Source: Anaerolineae bacterium (GTDB lineage: Bacteria; Chloroflexota; Anaerolineae; Fen-1058). Taken from it: a stretch of 35,822 bases of DNA. Of the stretch, positions 6,691 through 15,225 are shown piece by piece. Each line of letters opens with the position of its first letter. Position 1 is the stretch's first letter. The stretch lies in NCBI GenBank assembly GCA_003154115.1, contig PMCF01000139.1, forward strand, positions 1 through 35,822. The letters are read 5' to 3'. The notes beneath the pieces were generated by a model. It was not told where the DNA came from, did not search any database, and saw only the letters and a program-made list of their open reading frames with translations. The position numbers were made by a program, and so were the translations under genes.

Positions 6691-6798
6691 AAGGATTACC
6701 AGATTTGACCATCAAAACTCGTTAGGGTCGCGATTGGCCGTCCGCTCTTTTAATGAGATCTCATAGAAACTCGGTTTCTGCTAGGCCAGGGGGCGTTA

Positions 6799-6807
6799 TG
6801 GTATAAT
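6799..6807 (+). promoter_or_regulatory. Extended -10 promoter for mreB
   Basis: TGGTATAAT is a perfect extended -10 (TGnTATAAT) ending 31 nt before the mreB start codon. No good -35 is seen at the usual distance, which is normal for extended -10 promoters. Confidence 0.6.
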
Positions 6808-6838
6808 CCTCGCTTGGATAGACACTTGGTGAAACCTT

Positions 6839-7924
6839 ATGGCATTTAATCCCCTCAACACACTTTTCGGCCTGTTTTCGTTAGACTTGGGTATCGATCT
6901 TGGCACGGCCAACACCTTGGTGAACGTCCGTGGCAAGGGCATCGTCCTGAATGAACCGTCGTGGGTGGCCATCGACAAGCGCACCAAACGCCCGCTGGCT
7001 ATCGGCGCGGAAGCGCGCGAGATGGTGGGCCGCACGCCGGGCAACATCGTGGCGATTCGCCCGTTGCGCGACGGCGTGATCAGCGACTTCGAGATTACCG
7101 AAGCCATGCTGGATTACTTCATCAAGAAGGCGCACAGCCAGATGTTTCCGCTGCTGGAGCCGCGTCCACGTGTGGTGGTGGGTATTCCCAGCGGTGTGAC
7201 GGAAGTCGAGCGGCGCGCGGTGTACGATGCATGTATCTCGGCCGGCGCGCGCGAAGCCTACCCGATCGAAGAACCGATCGCGGCGGCCATCGGCGCGGGT
7301 CTGCCCATCATGGAAGCGCGCGGCAGCATGGTCATCGACATCGGCGGTGGTACCACCGAAGTGGCCGTGTTCTCGTTGGGCGGCGTGGTGCTGAGCAAAT
7401 CGATCCGCGTGGCGGGCGACGAACTCGACGAAGACATCATGCAGTACGTGCGCCAGAAGTATAACCTGCTCATCGGCGAGCGCATGGCCGAACGGGTGAA
7501 GATCAACATCGGTTCGGCGTATCCGCTGCCGGAAGAAAAGATCATGACCGTGCGCGGGCGCAGTGTGATTACGGGCCTGCCGGAATCGGTCGATATTTCC
7601 AGTATCGAAATCCGTGAAGCCATGGCGAGTTCGGTCAGCCTCGTCGTCGATCTGGTGAAGGCGGCGCTGGATGAGACGCCGCCCGAAGTCGTAGCCGATT
7701 TGATGGAGCAGGGCGTCGCGCTGGCCGGTGGCGGCGCTTTGCTGCAGGGCCTGGCGCAGCGCTTGAGCGAAGAAGTGAAAGTGCGCGTGTGGGTGGCCCC
7801 CGATCCGTTAACGGCGGTGGCGATTGGTTGCGGTACGTTGCTCCAGAACCTCGACACACTGCGCGCCATCTTGCAGAGCGTCGATCGCAGCCGCCGCCGG
7901 GTGATTGCGCCAGCGGGTCTGTAG
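6839..7924 (+). CDS. mreB: Rod-shape actin homologue MreB/Mbl
   Basis: A 361-residue bacterial actin that forms membrane-bound filaments guiding peptidoglycan synthesis along the cell side wall. Actin-fold ATP-binding elements are visible: phosphate-1 loop DLGTANTLV (about 20-28), phosphate-2 loop VIDIGGGTTEVAVFS (about 165-179), and the adenosine motif LAGGGALLQGL near residue 298. The N-terminus MAFNPLNTLFGLFS is amphipathic, as in membrane-binding MreBs. Length is slightly above the usual 330-350. Its own extended -10 promoter lies upstream. mreC follows only after 535 nt of palindromes and a MITE, so the normal mreB-mreC linkage has been stretched. Confidence 0.97.
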   Translation: MAFNPLNTLFGLFSLDLGIDLGTANTLVNVRGKGIVLNEPSWVAIDKRTKRPLAIGAEAREMVGRTPGNIVAIRPLRDGVISDFEITEAMLDYFIKKAHSQMFPLLEPRPRVVVGIPSGVTEVERRAVYDACISAGAREAYPIEEPIAAAIGAGLPIMEARGSMVIDIGGGTTEVAVFSLGGVVLSKSIRVAGDELDEDIMQYVRQKYNLLIGERMAERVKINIGSAYPLPEEKIMTVRGRSVITGLPESVDISSIEIREAMASSVSLVVDLVKAALDETPPEVVADLMEQGVALAGGGALLQGLAQRLSEEVKVRVWVAPDPLTAVAIGCGTLLQNLDTLRAILQSVDRSRRRVIAPAGL

Positions 7925-7951
7925 TTTTCGTCAATCGTATAGCGTGACGCT

Positions 7952-8040
7952 ACTGCAAAAAGGCTCTAGCCGCCGTCCCCGGCGGCGTGTTCCACGTTCA
8001 AACCCGCCCCGAGGACGGGGCTTTGAGCAGTTTTTTCAGT
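7952..8040. repeat. Imperfect palindromic element after mreB
   Basis: The left arm ACTGCAAAAAGGCTCTAGCC continuing to 7978 pairs imperfectly with 8013-8040 (reverse complement starts ACTGAAAAAACTGCTCAAAG). The GC-rich centre has its own hairpin CCGCCG/CGGCGG. It starts 28 nt after the mreB stop, and the A/T-rich ends could let it act as a terminator. Confidence 0.5.
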
Positions 8041-8059
8041 GGAGTCATGGCGTGTTTTG

Positions 8060-8136
8060 AATTTGGACGCTTCGCGTGGACGTTGGAGGTTGGAGCTGCT
8101 CACCAATCGCCCATGGTCCTGTGAAGCGTCCAATTT
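8060..8136. repeat. Inverted repeat with GACGCTTC arms
   Basis: AATTTGGACGCTTC (8060-8073) and GAAGCGTCCAATTT (8123-8136) are complementary at 13 of 14 positions around a 49-nt centre. No coding potential is seen. It is the second of three palindromic units stacked between mreB and mreC. Confidence 0.55.
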
Positions 8137-8185
8137 CCATCTACCAACGTCTATACTGCGAACGGTCACAGATTGCGGAAAAATC

Positions 8186-8390
8186 TGATCCGCGAATTGC
8201 GCGAATGTCCACGAATTATTGTAGCTACTCAGCCAGAACGCCGGACTGTGCAAGGTCATTCCCGCGAAGGCGGGAACCCAGCCGCCGACAGTGGATTCCC
8301 GCCTTCGCGGGAATGACGGCTGAGTAGTAACGAATTATTCGTGAAAATTCGCGAAGACGGGAGCACTGCACCGCATGTGTTCGCGGATCA
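8186..8390. repeat. Older palindrome interrupted by MITE copy A
   Basis: TGATCCGCGAA (8186-8196) is the complement of TTCGCGGATCA (8380-8390). Removing MITE A with one target copy rebuilds CACGAATTATTCGTG, a perfect small palindrome, at the centre. This shows the MITE entered a pre-existing palindromic sequence. Confidence 0.55.
8221..8331. mobile_element. MITE copy A (IS66-type ends, 8-bp TSD)
   Basis: The ends are GTAGCTACTCAGCC (8221-8234) and GGCTGAGTAGTAAC (8318-8331). The flanks are direct repeats GAATTATT at 8213-8220 and 8332-8339. The interior holds ATTCCCGCGAAGGCGGGAA and its near complement, giving a long hairpin. It has no ORF, so it must be mobilised in trans. GTAA-type termini and 8-bp duplications are features of the IS66 family. 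It lies 129 nt upstream of mreC. Confidence 0.85.
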
Positions 8391-8459
8391 AAAAGCGCAG
8401 TTTATGCCCGCGCACAGTATAACATCCAATCTCTAACTTCCAACTTTTAACTTTCACCA

Positions 8460-9347
8460 ATGGGACGTGATCGTTCGCGCACGTGGTTATTGCTGGTTCT
8501 GGCGGCTGTTGCCGTAGTGCTGCTCTTGCTGCACGAGGGCGGCCAACTTCAGCCGATCGAGAATGTCGTGCAGGCGGTGCTCAGCCCGATCGAGCGTGCG
8601 GCCTCCGGTGTGTTTGGCGGTGTAGGCAATCTCTTCGGCGCGGTGCGCGACTTGAACGAACTGCGCACACGCAACGCCGAGTTGGAAAAACAGAATCAGG
8701 ACTTGCTCACCGAGATCGCGCAGCTCAGAGGGTTGGAAGGTGAAAACTCCACGCTGCGGCAGTTGCTCAACTTTACGCAGGAAAACCCCACCTATAAGTA
8801 TCAGACTGCGGCCGTCATTGGGCGTGATCCCAGCCCCTATTTGCGCTTCATCACGATCAATGCGGGCAGCCGCGAGGGGCTGAACCCCGGTATGCCCGTG
8901 GTGACCGCCGGCTCAACATTGATCGGGCGGGTGGCCGAAGTCGGTTTCCGCTCGGCCAAAGTGCAGCTGCTCAACGATTTATCCAGTGCCGTCAACGTGC
9001 GCTTGCAAACGACCGATGTCACCGGGTTGGCGCAGGGGCAGCAGGATGGATCGTTGCTGGTGCAGTATTTGCCGTTGAATACTCAGGTCATTACCAACGA
9101 CATTGCTTTGACGAGCGGCTTAGGCGGCAACTTGCCGCGCAACCTGGTCGTGGGGCAAGTCATCGGCGTGAATAAGAAGGACTTCGAAGTCGCGCAGTCG
9201 GCGCAGTTGCGACCGGCGGCCGATTACGACCGACTGGAGGTGGTGCTGGTCATCACGAACTTCGAGCCCATCCAACCGGGCCAGGACACGACACCTACGC
9301 CAACCCCCACGCCCGCCGCGACGCCCAGTGTGACACCACACAAGTAA
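8460..9347 (+). CDS. mreC: Cell-shape protein MreC
   Basis: A 295-residue protein anchored by one N-terminal membrane helix (about residues 9-25), with the rest outside the membrane. A coiled coil (about 60-95, ELRTRNAELEKQNQDLLTEI) mediates dimerisation, followed by the MreC beta-barrel region containing VVTAGSTLIGRVAEVGFRSA and LTSGLGGNLPRNLVVGQV. The C-terminus is a low-complexity TPTPTPTP tail not needed in family members. MreC links MreB to PBP2 and regulates the elongation machine. The ATG at 8460 has no strong ribosome site. A possible -10 (TATAAC near 8418) could drive mreC independently, since mreB is 535 nt upstream. Confidence 0.95.
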   Translation: MGRDRSRTWLLLVLAAVAVVLLLLHEGGQLQPIENVVQAVLSPIERAASGVFGGVGNLFGAVRDLNELRTRNAELEKQNQDLLTEIAQLRGLEGENSTLRQLLNFTQENPTYKYQTAAVIGRDPSPYLRFITINAGSREGLNPGMPVVTAGSTLIGRVAEVGFRSAKVQLLNDLSSAVNVRLQTTDVTGLAQGQQDGSLLVQYLPLNTQVITNDIALTSGLGGNLPRNLVVGQVIGVNKKDFEVAQSAQLRPAADYDRLEVVLVITNFEPIQPGQDTTPTPTPTPAATPSVTPHK

Positions 9348-9386
9348 ATCCGGATCAACGCCAGCCTAGTCTTGGCAGGCGAACCT

Positions 9387-9887
9387 ATGAACTTATACTT
9401 CACCATCCCTTTCCTGTTTTTGCTGGCCATCTTCCAAGCAACCGCCGCGCCGCAGATTCGCATTGCGGGCGGATCGCTTAGCTTATTGCTGTTGTGTGTG
9501 ATGTCCTGGGAGCAGATCGAGGCGCGCGGTGAGGGGTATGGGTGGGCGTTCATCGGCGGCCTGGCGCTGGATCTGATCAGCGGCGGGCCATTTGGGGCGT
9601 CTATTCTAGGCTTGCTGGCGGCGACGTTTATCGCCAATCGGCTGAGCAGCGGCCTGTTTCGCGACCGGTTGTTCCTCCCCCTGGTGACGGCCGTGGCGGG
9701 CACCTTCGCGTATAATGGAATCTATCTGCTGCTGCTGCGTATCTTCGGGGTGCCGGTCAACTGGGCGGACGCGATCGGGCAGGTGATTCTGCCGTCGGCG
9801 GTGCTGAACATGCTGGCCAGCCCGATCATCGCGCGGTTGATGCTGGCATTGTATCATCGGGTGAAACCGGCCGGCGGGACATGGTAA
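9387..9887 (+). CDS. mreD: Rod shape-determining membrane protein MreD
   Basis: A 166-residue integral membrane protein with about five hydrophobic helices, the size and place expected of MreD (between mreC and mrdA). The sequence contains EGYGWAFIGGLALDLISGGPFGASILGL, which matches the family's helix pair with conserved Gly and Asp-Leu. The ATG at 9387 is chosen over the TTG at 9372 because GGCAGG then serves as ribosome site and the residues before it are not family-like. It begins 39 nt after mreC and ends 10 nt before mrdA, so the three are one operon. Confidence 0.88.
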   Translation: MNLYFTIPFLFLLAIFQATAAPQIRIAGGSLSLLLLCVMSWEQIEARGEGYGWAFIGGLALDLISGGPFGASILGLLAATFIANRLSSGLFRDRLFLPLVTAVAGTFAYNGIYLLLLRIFGVPVNWADAIGQVILPSAVLNMLASPIIARLMLALYHRVKPAGGTW

Positions 9888-9897
9888 TGGTGCAACG

Positions 9898-11985
9898 ATG
9901 GGTTCTCGTAGACGGCGACTGTTCGCCAACCCACGAATTCTAATTTTGCTCAGCCTGGCTTTGATGGTGCTGGGCCTGTTCGTGCTGCGTCTGTGGGACT
10001 TGCAGATCGTGCATGGGGCCGAGTATCGCAATCGGGCGGCGAACAACCGCATCCGCGAGGAATCCATCGCCGCGCCGCGAGGCATCATCTACGATCGAGC
10101 GGGCGTACCGCTGGTCGTCAATGCGCCCAATTTCGCCGTGCAGATTGTGCCGGCCTATTTGCCCGACGGTGCTCAAGCTGAAACGAAAGTGTATCAGCGG
10201 CTGTCGCTATTGCTGAATATGCCGATCGAGCATCAATCGACGATTACGAGCACGTCGGTGGTGACGGGTAACGGCGCGATCTCGCTGCTGGACGGCATGC
10301 AGTATCTGTACCAGCGCACCGAAGATATCATCGAGGCGCGCAAGTGCTGCATCAAGAATATCGTCGACGAAGTGCGCGGCATCTCGCCCTACGAGCCCGT
10401 CGTCATCAGCAATACGGTGCCGCGTCCCATCGCCATGCAGCTGGCCGAAGAGGCTTATAACTTGCCGGGTGTGCGCGTGACGGCCGCGCCCGTGCGCGAA
10501 TATATTTCCGGCACAGTCACGTCGGGGTTACTGGGGTATCTGCGGCGCATTGCGGAACAAGACCTGGCGCTGCTGCCGCCGGGCTACAATGCCGACGTCG
10601 ATCGCGTCGGCGCGGTGGGCATCGAGCGCGAGTTTGAAGATTTGCTGCGCGGCCAGAAGGGCCAGCGGGTGATCGAAGAAGACGTGGTCGGCCGCGAGAT
10701 ACGCGTGGTCGGCGCCGCACAGCCCGCGACGCCGGGAAACAACCTGCATCTGACGTTGGATTTCGATCTACAGAAATTTGTGTATCAAACCCTGCAAGCC
10801 GAAATTGACGAGATCAATCGGTTCTACGATCGGGTGGAGACGCAGCGCGGCGTCGCCATCGTGATGAATGTGAAGACCGGCGAGATTCTCTCCATGGTCA
10901 GTTTGCCCTCCTACGATAACAACCTCTTTTCGAAGTCGGTCATCAAGCAGGAAGAGCTCGACGCGATTTCCAATGATCCGTATCTGCCCCAGTTGAACCA
11001 CGCTTTTCAAAGCGCCTTTGCCCCTGGCTCGGTGTTCAAAGTGGTGCCGGCGGCGGCCGCTTTGCAGGAAGGTGTGATCACGCCGCGCACGACTATTTTT
11101 GATCCGGGCGTCCTGGTGCTGCCCAATGAATATTTCCCCGACAACGCCGCTCTGGCGCAGAAATTTTACGGCTGGTTCCGGCCCGGCTTCGGCGATCAAA
11201 ACGTGGTCGATGCGCTGGCGCATTCGGTGAATGTGTTTTTCTACAAAATTGGCGGCGGTTATCATGTGGAAGGCCAGCCGAGCTTTGAGGGCCTGGGGAT
11301 CGATCGGTTGAAGCAATATTCCGAAGCCTTTGGGTTCGGCAAAACGACCGGCATCGATCTGGTGGGTGAATCGGCCGGGCTGGTTCCCAGTCCGTTGTGG
11401 AAGCGGCAGAATCGCGCGGAGAACTGGACGACGGGCGACACGTATAACTTCTCGATCGGCCAGGGTTTTTTGACAGTCACTCCGTTGCAGATTATCTCGG
11501 CGTATGCCGCGATTGCGAACAATGGCGTCTTGATGCAGCCGCACATTCTAGCGGAAATCACCGATGCCGACGGCAATGTCATTCAACGCGTTGCGCCCAA
11601 ATCCATTCTCACGCTGCCCATCAGCCCGGAGAATCTCGCCGTCGTCAAGCAGGGGTTGGATGCCGTCGTCAACACGGATCAAGGCACAGGCAAGGCTGTG
11701 CGTGTCGAGGGCGTCCACATTGCGGGCAAGACGGGCACCGCCGAGTACTGCGACGGTATGGCGCAGAAGAACGGCGAATGCTACGTGGGCCATCAACCCA
11801 CGCACGCCTGGTTTGCCGCGTACGCGCCCGTTGAAGATCCGGAAATCGCCGTGTTGGTCTTCATCTACAATGGCGGTGAAGGTTCAGTGCGCGCCGTGCC
11901 TGTCGCGCAGAAGATTCTGCAGTATTATTTCCAGCGGAAGAATCAACCACCCGCCACTCAAACCGGACAAGCACCACCGCCGTGA
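9898..11985 (+). CDS. mrdA: Penicillin-binding protein 2 (elongasome transpeptidase)
   Basis: A 695-residue class B PBP that cross-links peptidoglycan during elongation. A membrane anchor lies near residues 14-32, followed by the PBP dimer domain (about 50-250) and the transpeptidase domain (about 280-670). Catalytic motifs are intact: SVFK with Ser378, SVN at 443-445 and KTGT with Lys611. After the catalytic domain comes a short Pro/Thr/Gln-rich tail. An insertion around residues 145-160 contains a Cys pair (KCCIKN), which is unusual. It is fourth in the mre cluster, and its stop overlaps the next gene's GTG by four bases. No RodA/FtsW glycosyltransferase gene is adjacent, unlike the frequent mrdA-rodA pair. 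Confidence 0.96.
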   Translation: MGSRRRRLFANPRILILLSLALMVLGLFVLRLWDLQIVHGAEYRNRAANNRIREESIAAPRGIIYDRAGVPLVVNAPNFAVQIVPAYLPDGAQAETKVYQRLSLLLNMPIEHQSTITSTSVVTGNGAISLLDGMQYLYQRTEDIIEARKCCIKNIVDEVRGISPYEPVVISNTVPRPIAMQLAEEAYNLPGVRVTAAPVREYISGTVTSGLLGYLRRIAEQDLALLPPGYNADVDRVGAVGIEREFEDLLRGQKGQRVIEEDVVGREIRVVGAAQPATPGNNLHLTLDFDLQKFVYQTLQAEIDEINRFYDRVETQRGVAIVMNVKTGEILSMVSLPSYDNNLFSKSVIKQEELDAISNDPYLPQLNHAFQSAFAPGSVFKVVPAAAALQEGVITPRTTIFDPGVLVLPNEYFPDNAALAQKFYGWFRPGFGDQNVVDALAHSVNVFFYKIGGGYHVEGQPSFEGLGIDRLKQYSEAFGFGKTTGIDLVGESAGLVPSPLWKRQNRAENWTTGDTYNFSIGQGFLTVTPLQIISAYAAIANNGVLMQPHILAEITDADGNVIQRVAPKSILTLPISPENLAVVKQGLDAVVNTDQGTGKAVRVEGVHIAGKTGTAEYCDGMAQKNGECYVGHQPTHAWFAAYAPVEDPEIAVLVFIYNGGEGSVRAVPVAQKILQYYFQRKNQPPATQTGQAPPP

Positions 11986-14888
11986 AGAACCTCTCCAACC
12001 TGTGGCGTTATTGGCTGCCAATCGTCGCGCTGAGCACCTTTGCTTCGCGCTGCCTCTATGAAGCGAATCCGATCCAATTCGTTTCGATGGGCGACTGGCT
12101 GGCGGTGTTGATCGCAGCGGCCGCGGCACTGCTGCTCGCTTATGGGATCAAACGCCTTCTCAGTCGTCGCCAACCCGATTGGCTTCCGCCTGACCTCAGT
12201 GCTTTTCTGCTGCTGTTCCTCTACGTGGCCTGGCCGCAAGTTGATGTGAGGTTGGCGTTAATCCTGTTCCTCGGCGCGTTGGCGCTGCTGGGCGTGAATA
12301 CGCTGCTGCCCACTCACCCCCGCTGGTTCGAAGTTGCTCTCGGCGCGATTGTATTTGCGCTATATTTTGCCACGTTGAACCGGTACGTTGGCGCGGCAGA
12401 CACCTTTGAATTTCAAGTCGTCATGCCGCAGTGGGGCATCGCGCATCCGACCGGTTATCCGCTCTTCGTGACGCTGGGCAAGTTGTTCTCGTTGCTGCCG
12501 CTTGGCTCGATGGCCTTTCGCTTGAACGTACTCTCGGCATTGATCGGGACGCTGGCTGTCTGGGTGATCTATCGCCTGATCGTGCGGCTCACCTCCGATC
12601 GGTTGCCGGCGGCGATCGCGGCTTTGCTGCTGGCGGCTTCGCCCGTCTTCTGGAGCCAAGCCATCGTCATCGAAGTGTATACGCTGAATGCTTTGTGGGT
12701 GGCCGTTGTCGTGTGGTGGTTGATGAGATTACTGGAGAATCCAGAAGCCAGAATCCAGAAGCGGCTGATCTACGCGGTGGCATTGACGTTGGGACTGGCG
12801 TTGTCGCATCACTTTGATAGCGCCATCTTGTTGGTAGCGGCGGGCTTGACGTTGTTCTTCACGCGACCTAAACTCTCGTGGAAATCATGGCTTATCGCCG
12901 TGGGTTGCTTCTTGCTGGGATTAACGCCGTGGTTGTTGATCTACTTCCGTTGGCCGGCGCTGCACAACGGGCAATGGATGACGATCGGCGAGTGGACCGG
13001 TTGGATCACCGGTCAGCGTTTTGGCGGCGCGCTGAATCTGGCGCTGTGGAGCGATCCGACGCGCTGGAGCATCATGCTCCGTTTGACGCTGGAACAGTTC
13101 GGCTGGGCGGGCGCGGCGTTGGCGGTGATCGGTTTGATGGCGCTGGCGGCGCGGGCACGGCGCGTGGCGTTGATTACCAGCGTGACCTTCTCCGGTTACT
13201 TCTTCTTCGGTCTGGTGTACAACGTGCCGGATGTGAGCGTGTTTGTCATCCCGTTGTTCCTCGTCATGACGATCTGGATCGGTGTGGCGATCAACACGAT
13301 CATACGTTGGGTTACTGATCACTTACCAATGTCCAGCGCGCCAGACGGAGTACGTCGCGCGGCGATCATGATCTTTTCGCTCCTGCCGATCCTCGCCATC
13401 GCCAGGAACTATGCCGTCAACGATCAACATGATCTTGGCGTGGCGCAAGAAGCGTGGGGGCGTTACGTGTTGTCGCTGCCGATCCCCGAGCGGGCCGCGC
13501 TGCTCGTCGATAGCGAAAAGATCGCGCCGTTGTATTATCTGCAAGTGACGGAGAAGCTGCGGCCCGATCTGGACATCATGGTGTTGGGCGATGAAGCGCT
13601 GTATCGGCAGGAACTCGATCGGCGCATCAATGCCGGTCAGCCGGTTTACCTGGCGCGCTTCCTGCCGAATCTGCCGTATCGGATGCGATCGCTCGGCCCG
13701 CTGGTGGAAGTCAGCCGTGAGCCGTCGAGCGCGGTGCCAACGATCGGGATTCCGATCAACGCCTCGTTTGGCGATCAGATCAAGTTGTTGAGCATTACCG
13801 AGGAGCCGGGTAATCCGTATCGCTTTACGTTGTATTGGCAGGCGCTGACAGCGGAACGCAAGAACTATCACGTCCGTCTGCAACTGATCGATGCACAGGG
13901 CACAGTGTGGTGGGAAGATACGGGTGCGCATCCGGTAGGCGGTTACTATCCGACGGGCGCGTGGGCGCAGAATGAAATTGTGTCTGATTTTCATGAAGTC
14001 AAAATTGAACCTTTTCTACGCCCCGGCACGTATGATCTACAGGCCGGCTTATTCACGCCCTTTCGGAATGATGGGTTAAAGGTCAATGGCGAGGACTATT
14101 TGAAGGTGGCACAGATCTCGGTCAGCGCGCCGAAATCTCAAGCGTTGGCACGCGCAGTCCGTATGGCCTATGATCGGGTGGCCCTGCTGTCGCTCGACGA
14201 GTTAGGCACGGTGCCGCCGGAAAGCTCGGTCACGCTGCGGGTCGATGCGATCGGCGCGGATGCGTCGGCGTTCTTTGCGCTGATCAACGAGCGGCTGGTG
14301 CGTGAGACGTTTACGCAGACGGTCCGGGTTGGGCAGACTCGTTTGTCTTTCGCCGCTCCAGAGTCTGAAGGTCGTTATCAGCTTTACATGACGACCGGTA
14401 ATGCGGTGCGCTGTCACTGGTTTTCCGCTATGGCAACGAATTGCGTGCTAGGCACGCTGACCGTAGCGGGCGATGCGATCAAGGACGCGATCAATTTCGA
14501 GAATCAAGTGCTGCTGGCCGAGGCGCGGCTCGATCGGGATACGCTGAAGCCCAACGAAGCGATCAAGGTCGATCTAACGTGGCGCGGCTTGAAGACATGG
14601 CCGGACAATTACACCGCGTTCGTGCATCTGGTGGGGACCGATGGCAAGGTGCACGGGCAAGTCGATCAATGGCCGGTGCAGGGCACGCTGCCCACGTCGA
14701 GTTGGACGGCCGGTCAGGTGGTGGATGATCCCTATGTGATTACGCTGCCGGCTGATGCGCCCCGCGGCAAGTATCAAGTGGAAGTGGGCTGGTACTTACT
14801 CTCGACGCTGCGCCGCTTGAACGTGCTCGATGCAGCGGGCCGTCCCAGCGACGATCATGTGATCGTCGGCGAATTCACGGTGCCGTGA
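11982..14888 (+). CDS. DUF2723-type multi-pass membrane protein (putative glycosyltransferase)
   Basis: A 968-residue protein. Residues about 1-480 carry many hydrophobic helices and the DUF2723 signature: an acidic loop ADTFEFQVVMPQWGIAHPTG followed by YPLFVTLGKLFSLLPLGSMA and FRLNVLSA. This resembles GT-C-type lipid-linked sugar transferases, where the acidic loop residues act in catalysis. Residues about 580-968 are predicted extracytoplasmic beta-sandwich domains (for example FRFTLYWQAL- and YTAFVHLVGTDGKVHGQVDQ-like stretches). Start: a GTG at 11982 overlapping the mrdA TGA (GTGA), which implies translational coupling to PBP2. I infer it glycosylates an envelope component together with wall elongation; the substrate is unknown. 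Confidence 0.8.
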   Translation: MKNLSNLWRYWLPIVALSTFASRCLYEANPIQFVSMGDWLAVLIAAAAALLLAYGIKRLLSRRQPDWLPPDLSAFLLLFLYVAWPQVDVRLALILFLGALALLGVNTLLPTHPRWFEVALGAIVFALYFATLNRYVGAADTFEFQVVMPQWGIAHPTGYPLFVTLGKLFSLLPLGSMAFRLNVLSALIGTLAVWVIYRLIVRLTSDRLPAAIAALLLAASPVFWSQAIVIEVYTLNALWVAVVVWWLMRLLENPEARIQKRLIYAVALTLGLALSHHFDSAILLVAAGLTLFFTRPKLSWKSWLIAVGCFLLGLTPWLLIYFRWPALHNGQWMTIGEWTGWITGQRFGGALNLALWSDPTRWSIMLRLTLEQFGWAGAALAVIGLMALAARARRVALITSVTFSGYFFFGLVYNVPDVSVFVIPLFLVMTIWIGVAINTIIRWVTDHLPMSSAPDGVRRAAIMIFSLLPILAIARNYAVNDQHDLGVAQEAWGRYVLSLPIPERAALLVDSEKIAPLYYLQVTEKLRPDLDIMVLGDEALYRQELDRRINAGQPVYLARFLPNLPYRMRSLGPLVEVSREPSSAVPTIGIPINASFGDQIKLLSITEEPGNPYRFTLYWQALTAERKNYHVRLQLIDAQGTVWWEDTGAHPVGGYYPTGAWAQNEIVSDFHEVKIEPFLRPGTYDLQAGLFTPFRNDGLKVNGEDYLKVAQISVSAPKSQALARAVRMAYDRVALLSLDELGTVPPESSVTLRVDAIGADASAFFALINERLVRETFTQTVRVGQTRLSFAAPESEGRYQLYMTTGNAVRCHWFSAMATNCVLGTLTVAGDAIKDAINFENQVLLAEARLDRDTLKPNEAIKVDLTWRGLKTWPDNYTAFVHLVGTDGKVHGQVDQWPVQGTLPTSSWTAGQVVDDPYVITLPADAPRGKYQVEVGWYLLSTLRRLNVLDAAGRPSDDHVIVGEFTVP

Positions 14889-14889
14889 A

Positions 14890-14903
14890 ACGTAATGCGT
14901 AAT
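14890..14903. repeat. Two heptamer units (ACGTAAT GCGTAAT)
   Basis: Two 7-mers identical to units of the 4274 tract, starting just after the stop codon of the DUF2723-type gene. Short, but in the same phase and spelling as the larger array. The rest of 14904-15034 shows no gene; it includes GGAATCGAGGCTTCAGCCGG, shared in part with the palindrome at 2154. Confidence 0.5.
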
Positions 14904-15034
14904 GTACGATTGGCTTCTGACCTTTTCTGGAATCGAGGCTTCAGCCGGATAGATGGCAGACAATCAAGGCTGGATTCACGCACCAACCGCTGCGCCCGAC
15001 ATATTTTGCAGTCACACGAAGGAACTTGGCGACA

Positions 15035-15064
15035 TTGCGTTAGTTTCTCGGCATCAGGTATAAT
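15035..15064 (+). promoter_or_regulatory. Candidate sigma70 promoter
   Basis: TTGCGT (15035-15040), an 18-nt spacer and a perfect TATAAT (15059-15064). It points at the acetyltransferase gene at 15226. A MITE begins 19 nt downstream of the -10, so any transcript would carry the MITE hairpin in its leader. Confidence 0.5.
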
Positions 15065-15082
15065 CTTTTCGCAATATAGATT

Positions 15083-15197
15083 GTAACTACTCAGCCAGAA
15101 CGCCGGACTGTGCAAGGTCATTCCCGCGAAGGCGGGACCTTCGGCAGCCGCCGACAGTGGATTCCCGCCTTCGCGGGAATGACGGCTGAGTAGTAAC
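15083..15197. mobile_element. MITE copy B (IS66-type ends, 8-bp TSD)
   Basis: The ends are GTAACTACTCAGCC (15083-15096) and GGCTGAGTAGTAAC (15184-15197), with one mismatch between them. Direct repeats TATAGATT flank it (15075-15082 and 15198-15205). The interior closely matches copy A, with a 10-nt insertion (CTTCGGCAGC region) in the middle. It lies in the leader of the acetyltransferase/GT4 operon. Confidence 0.88.
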
Positions 15198-15225
15198 TAT
15201 AGATTCAGGACAAGACAAACTATTC

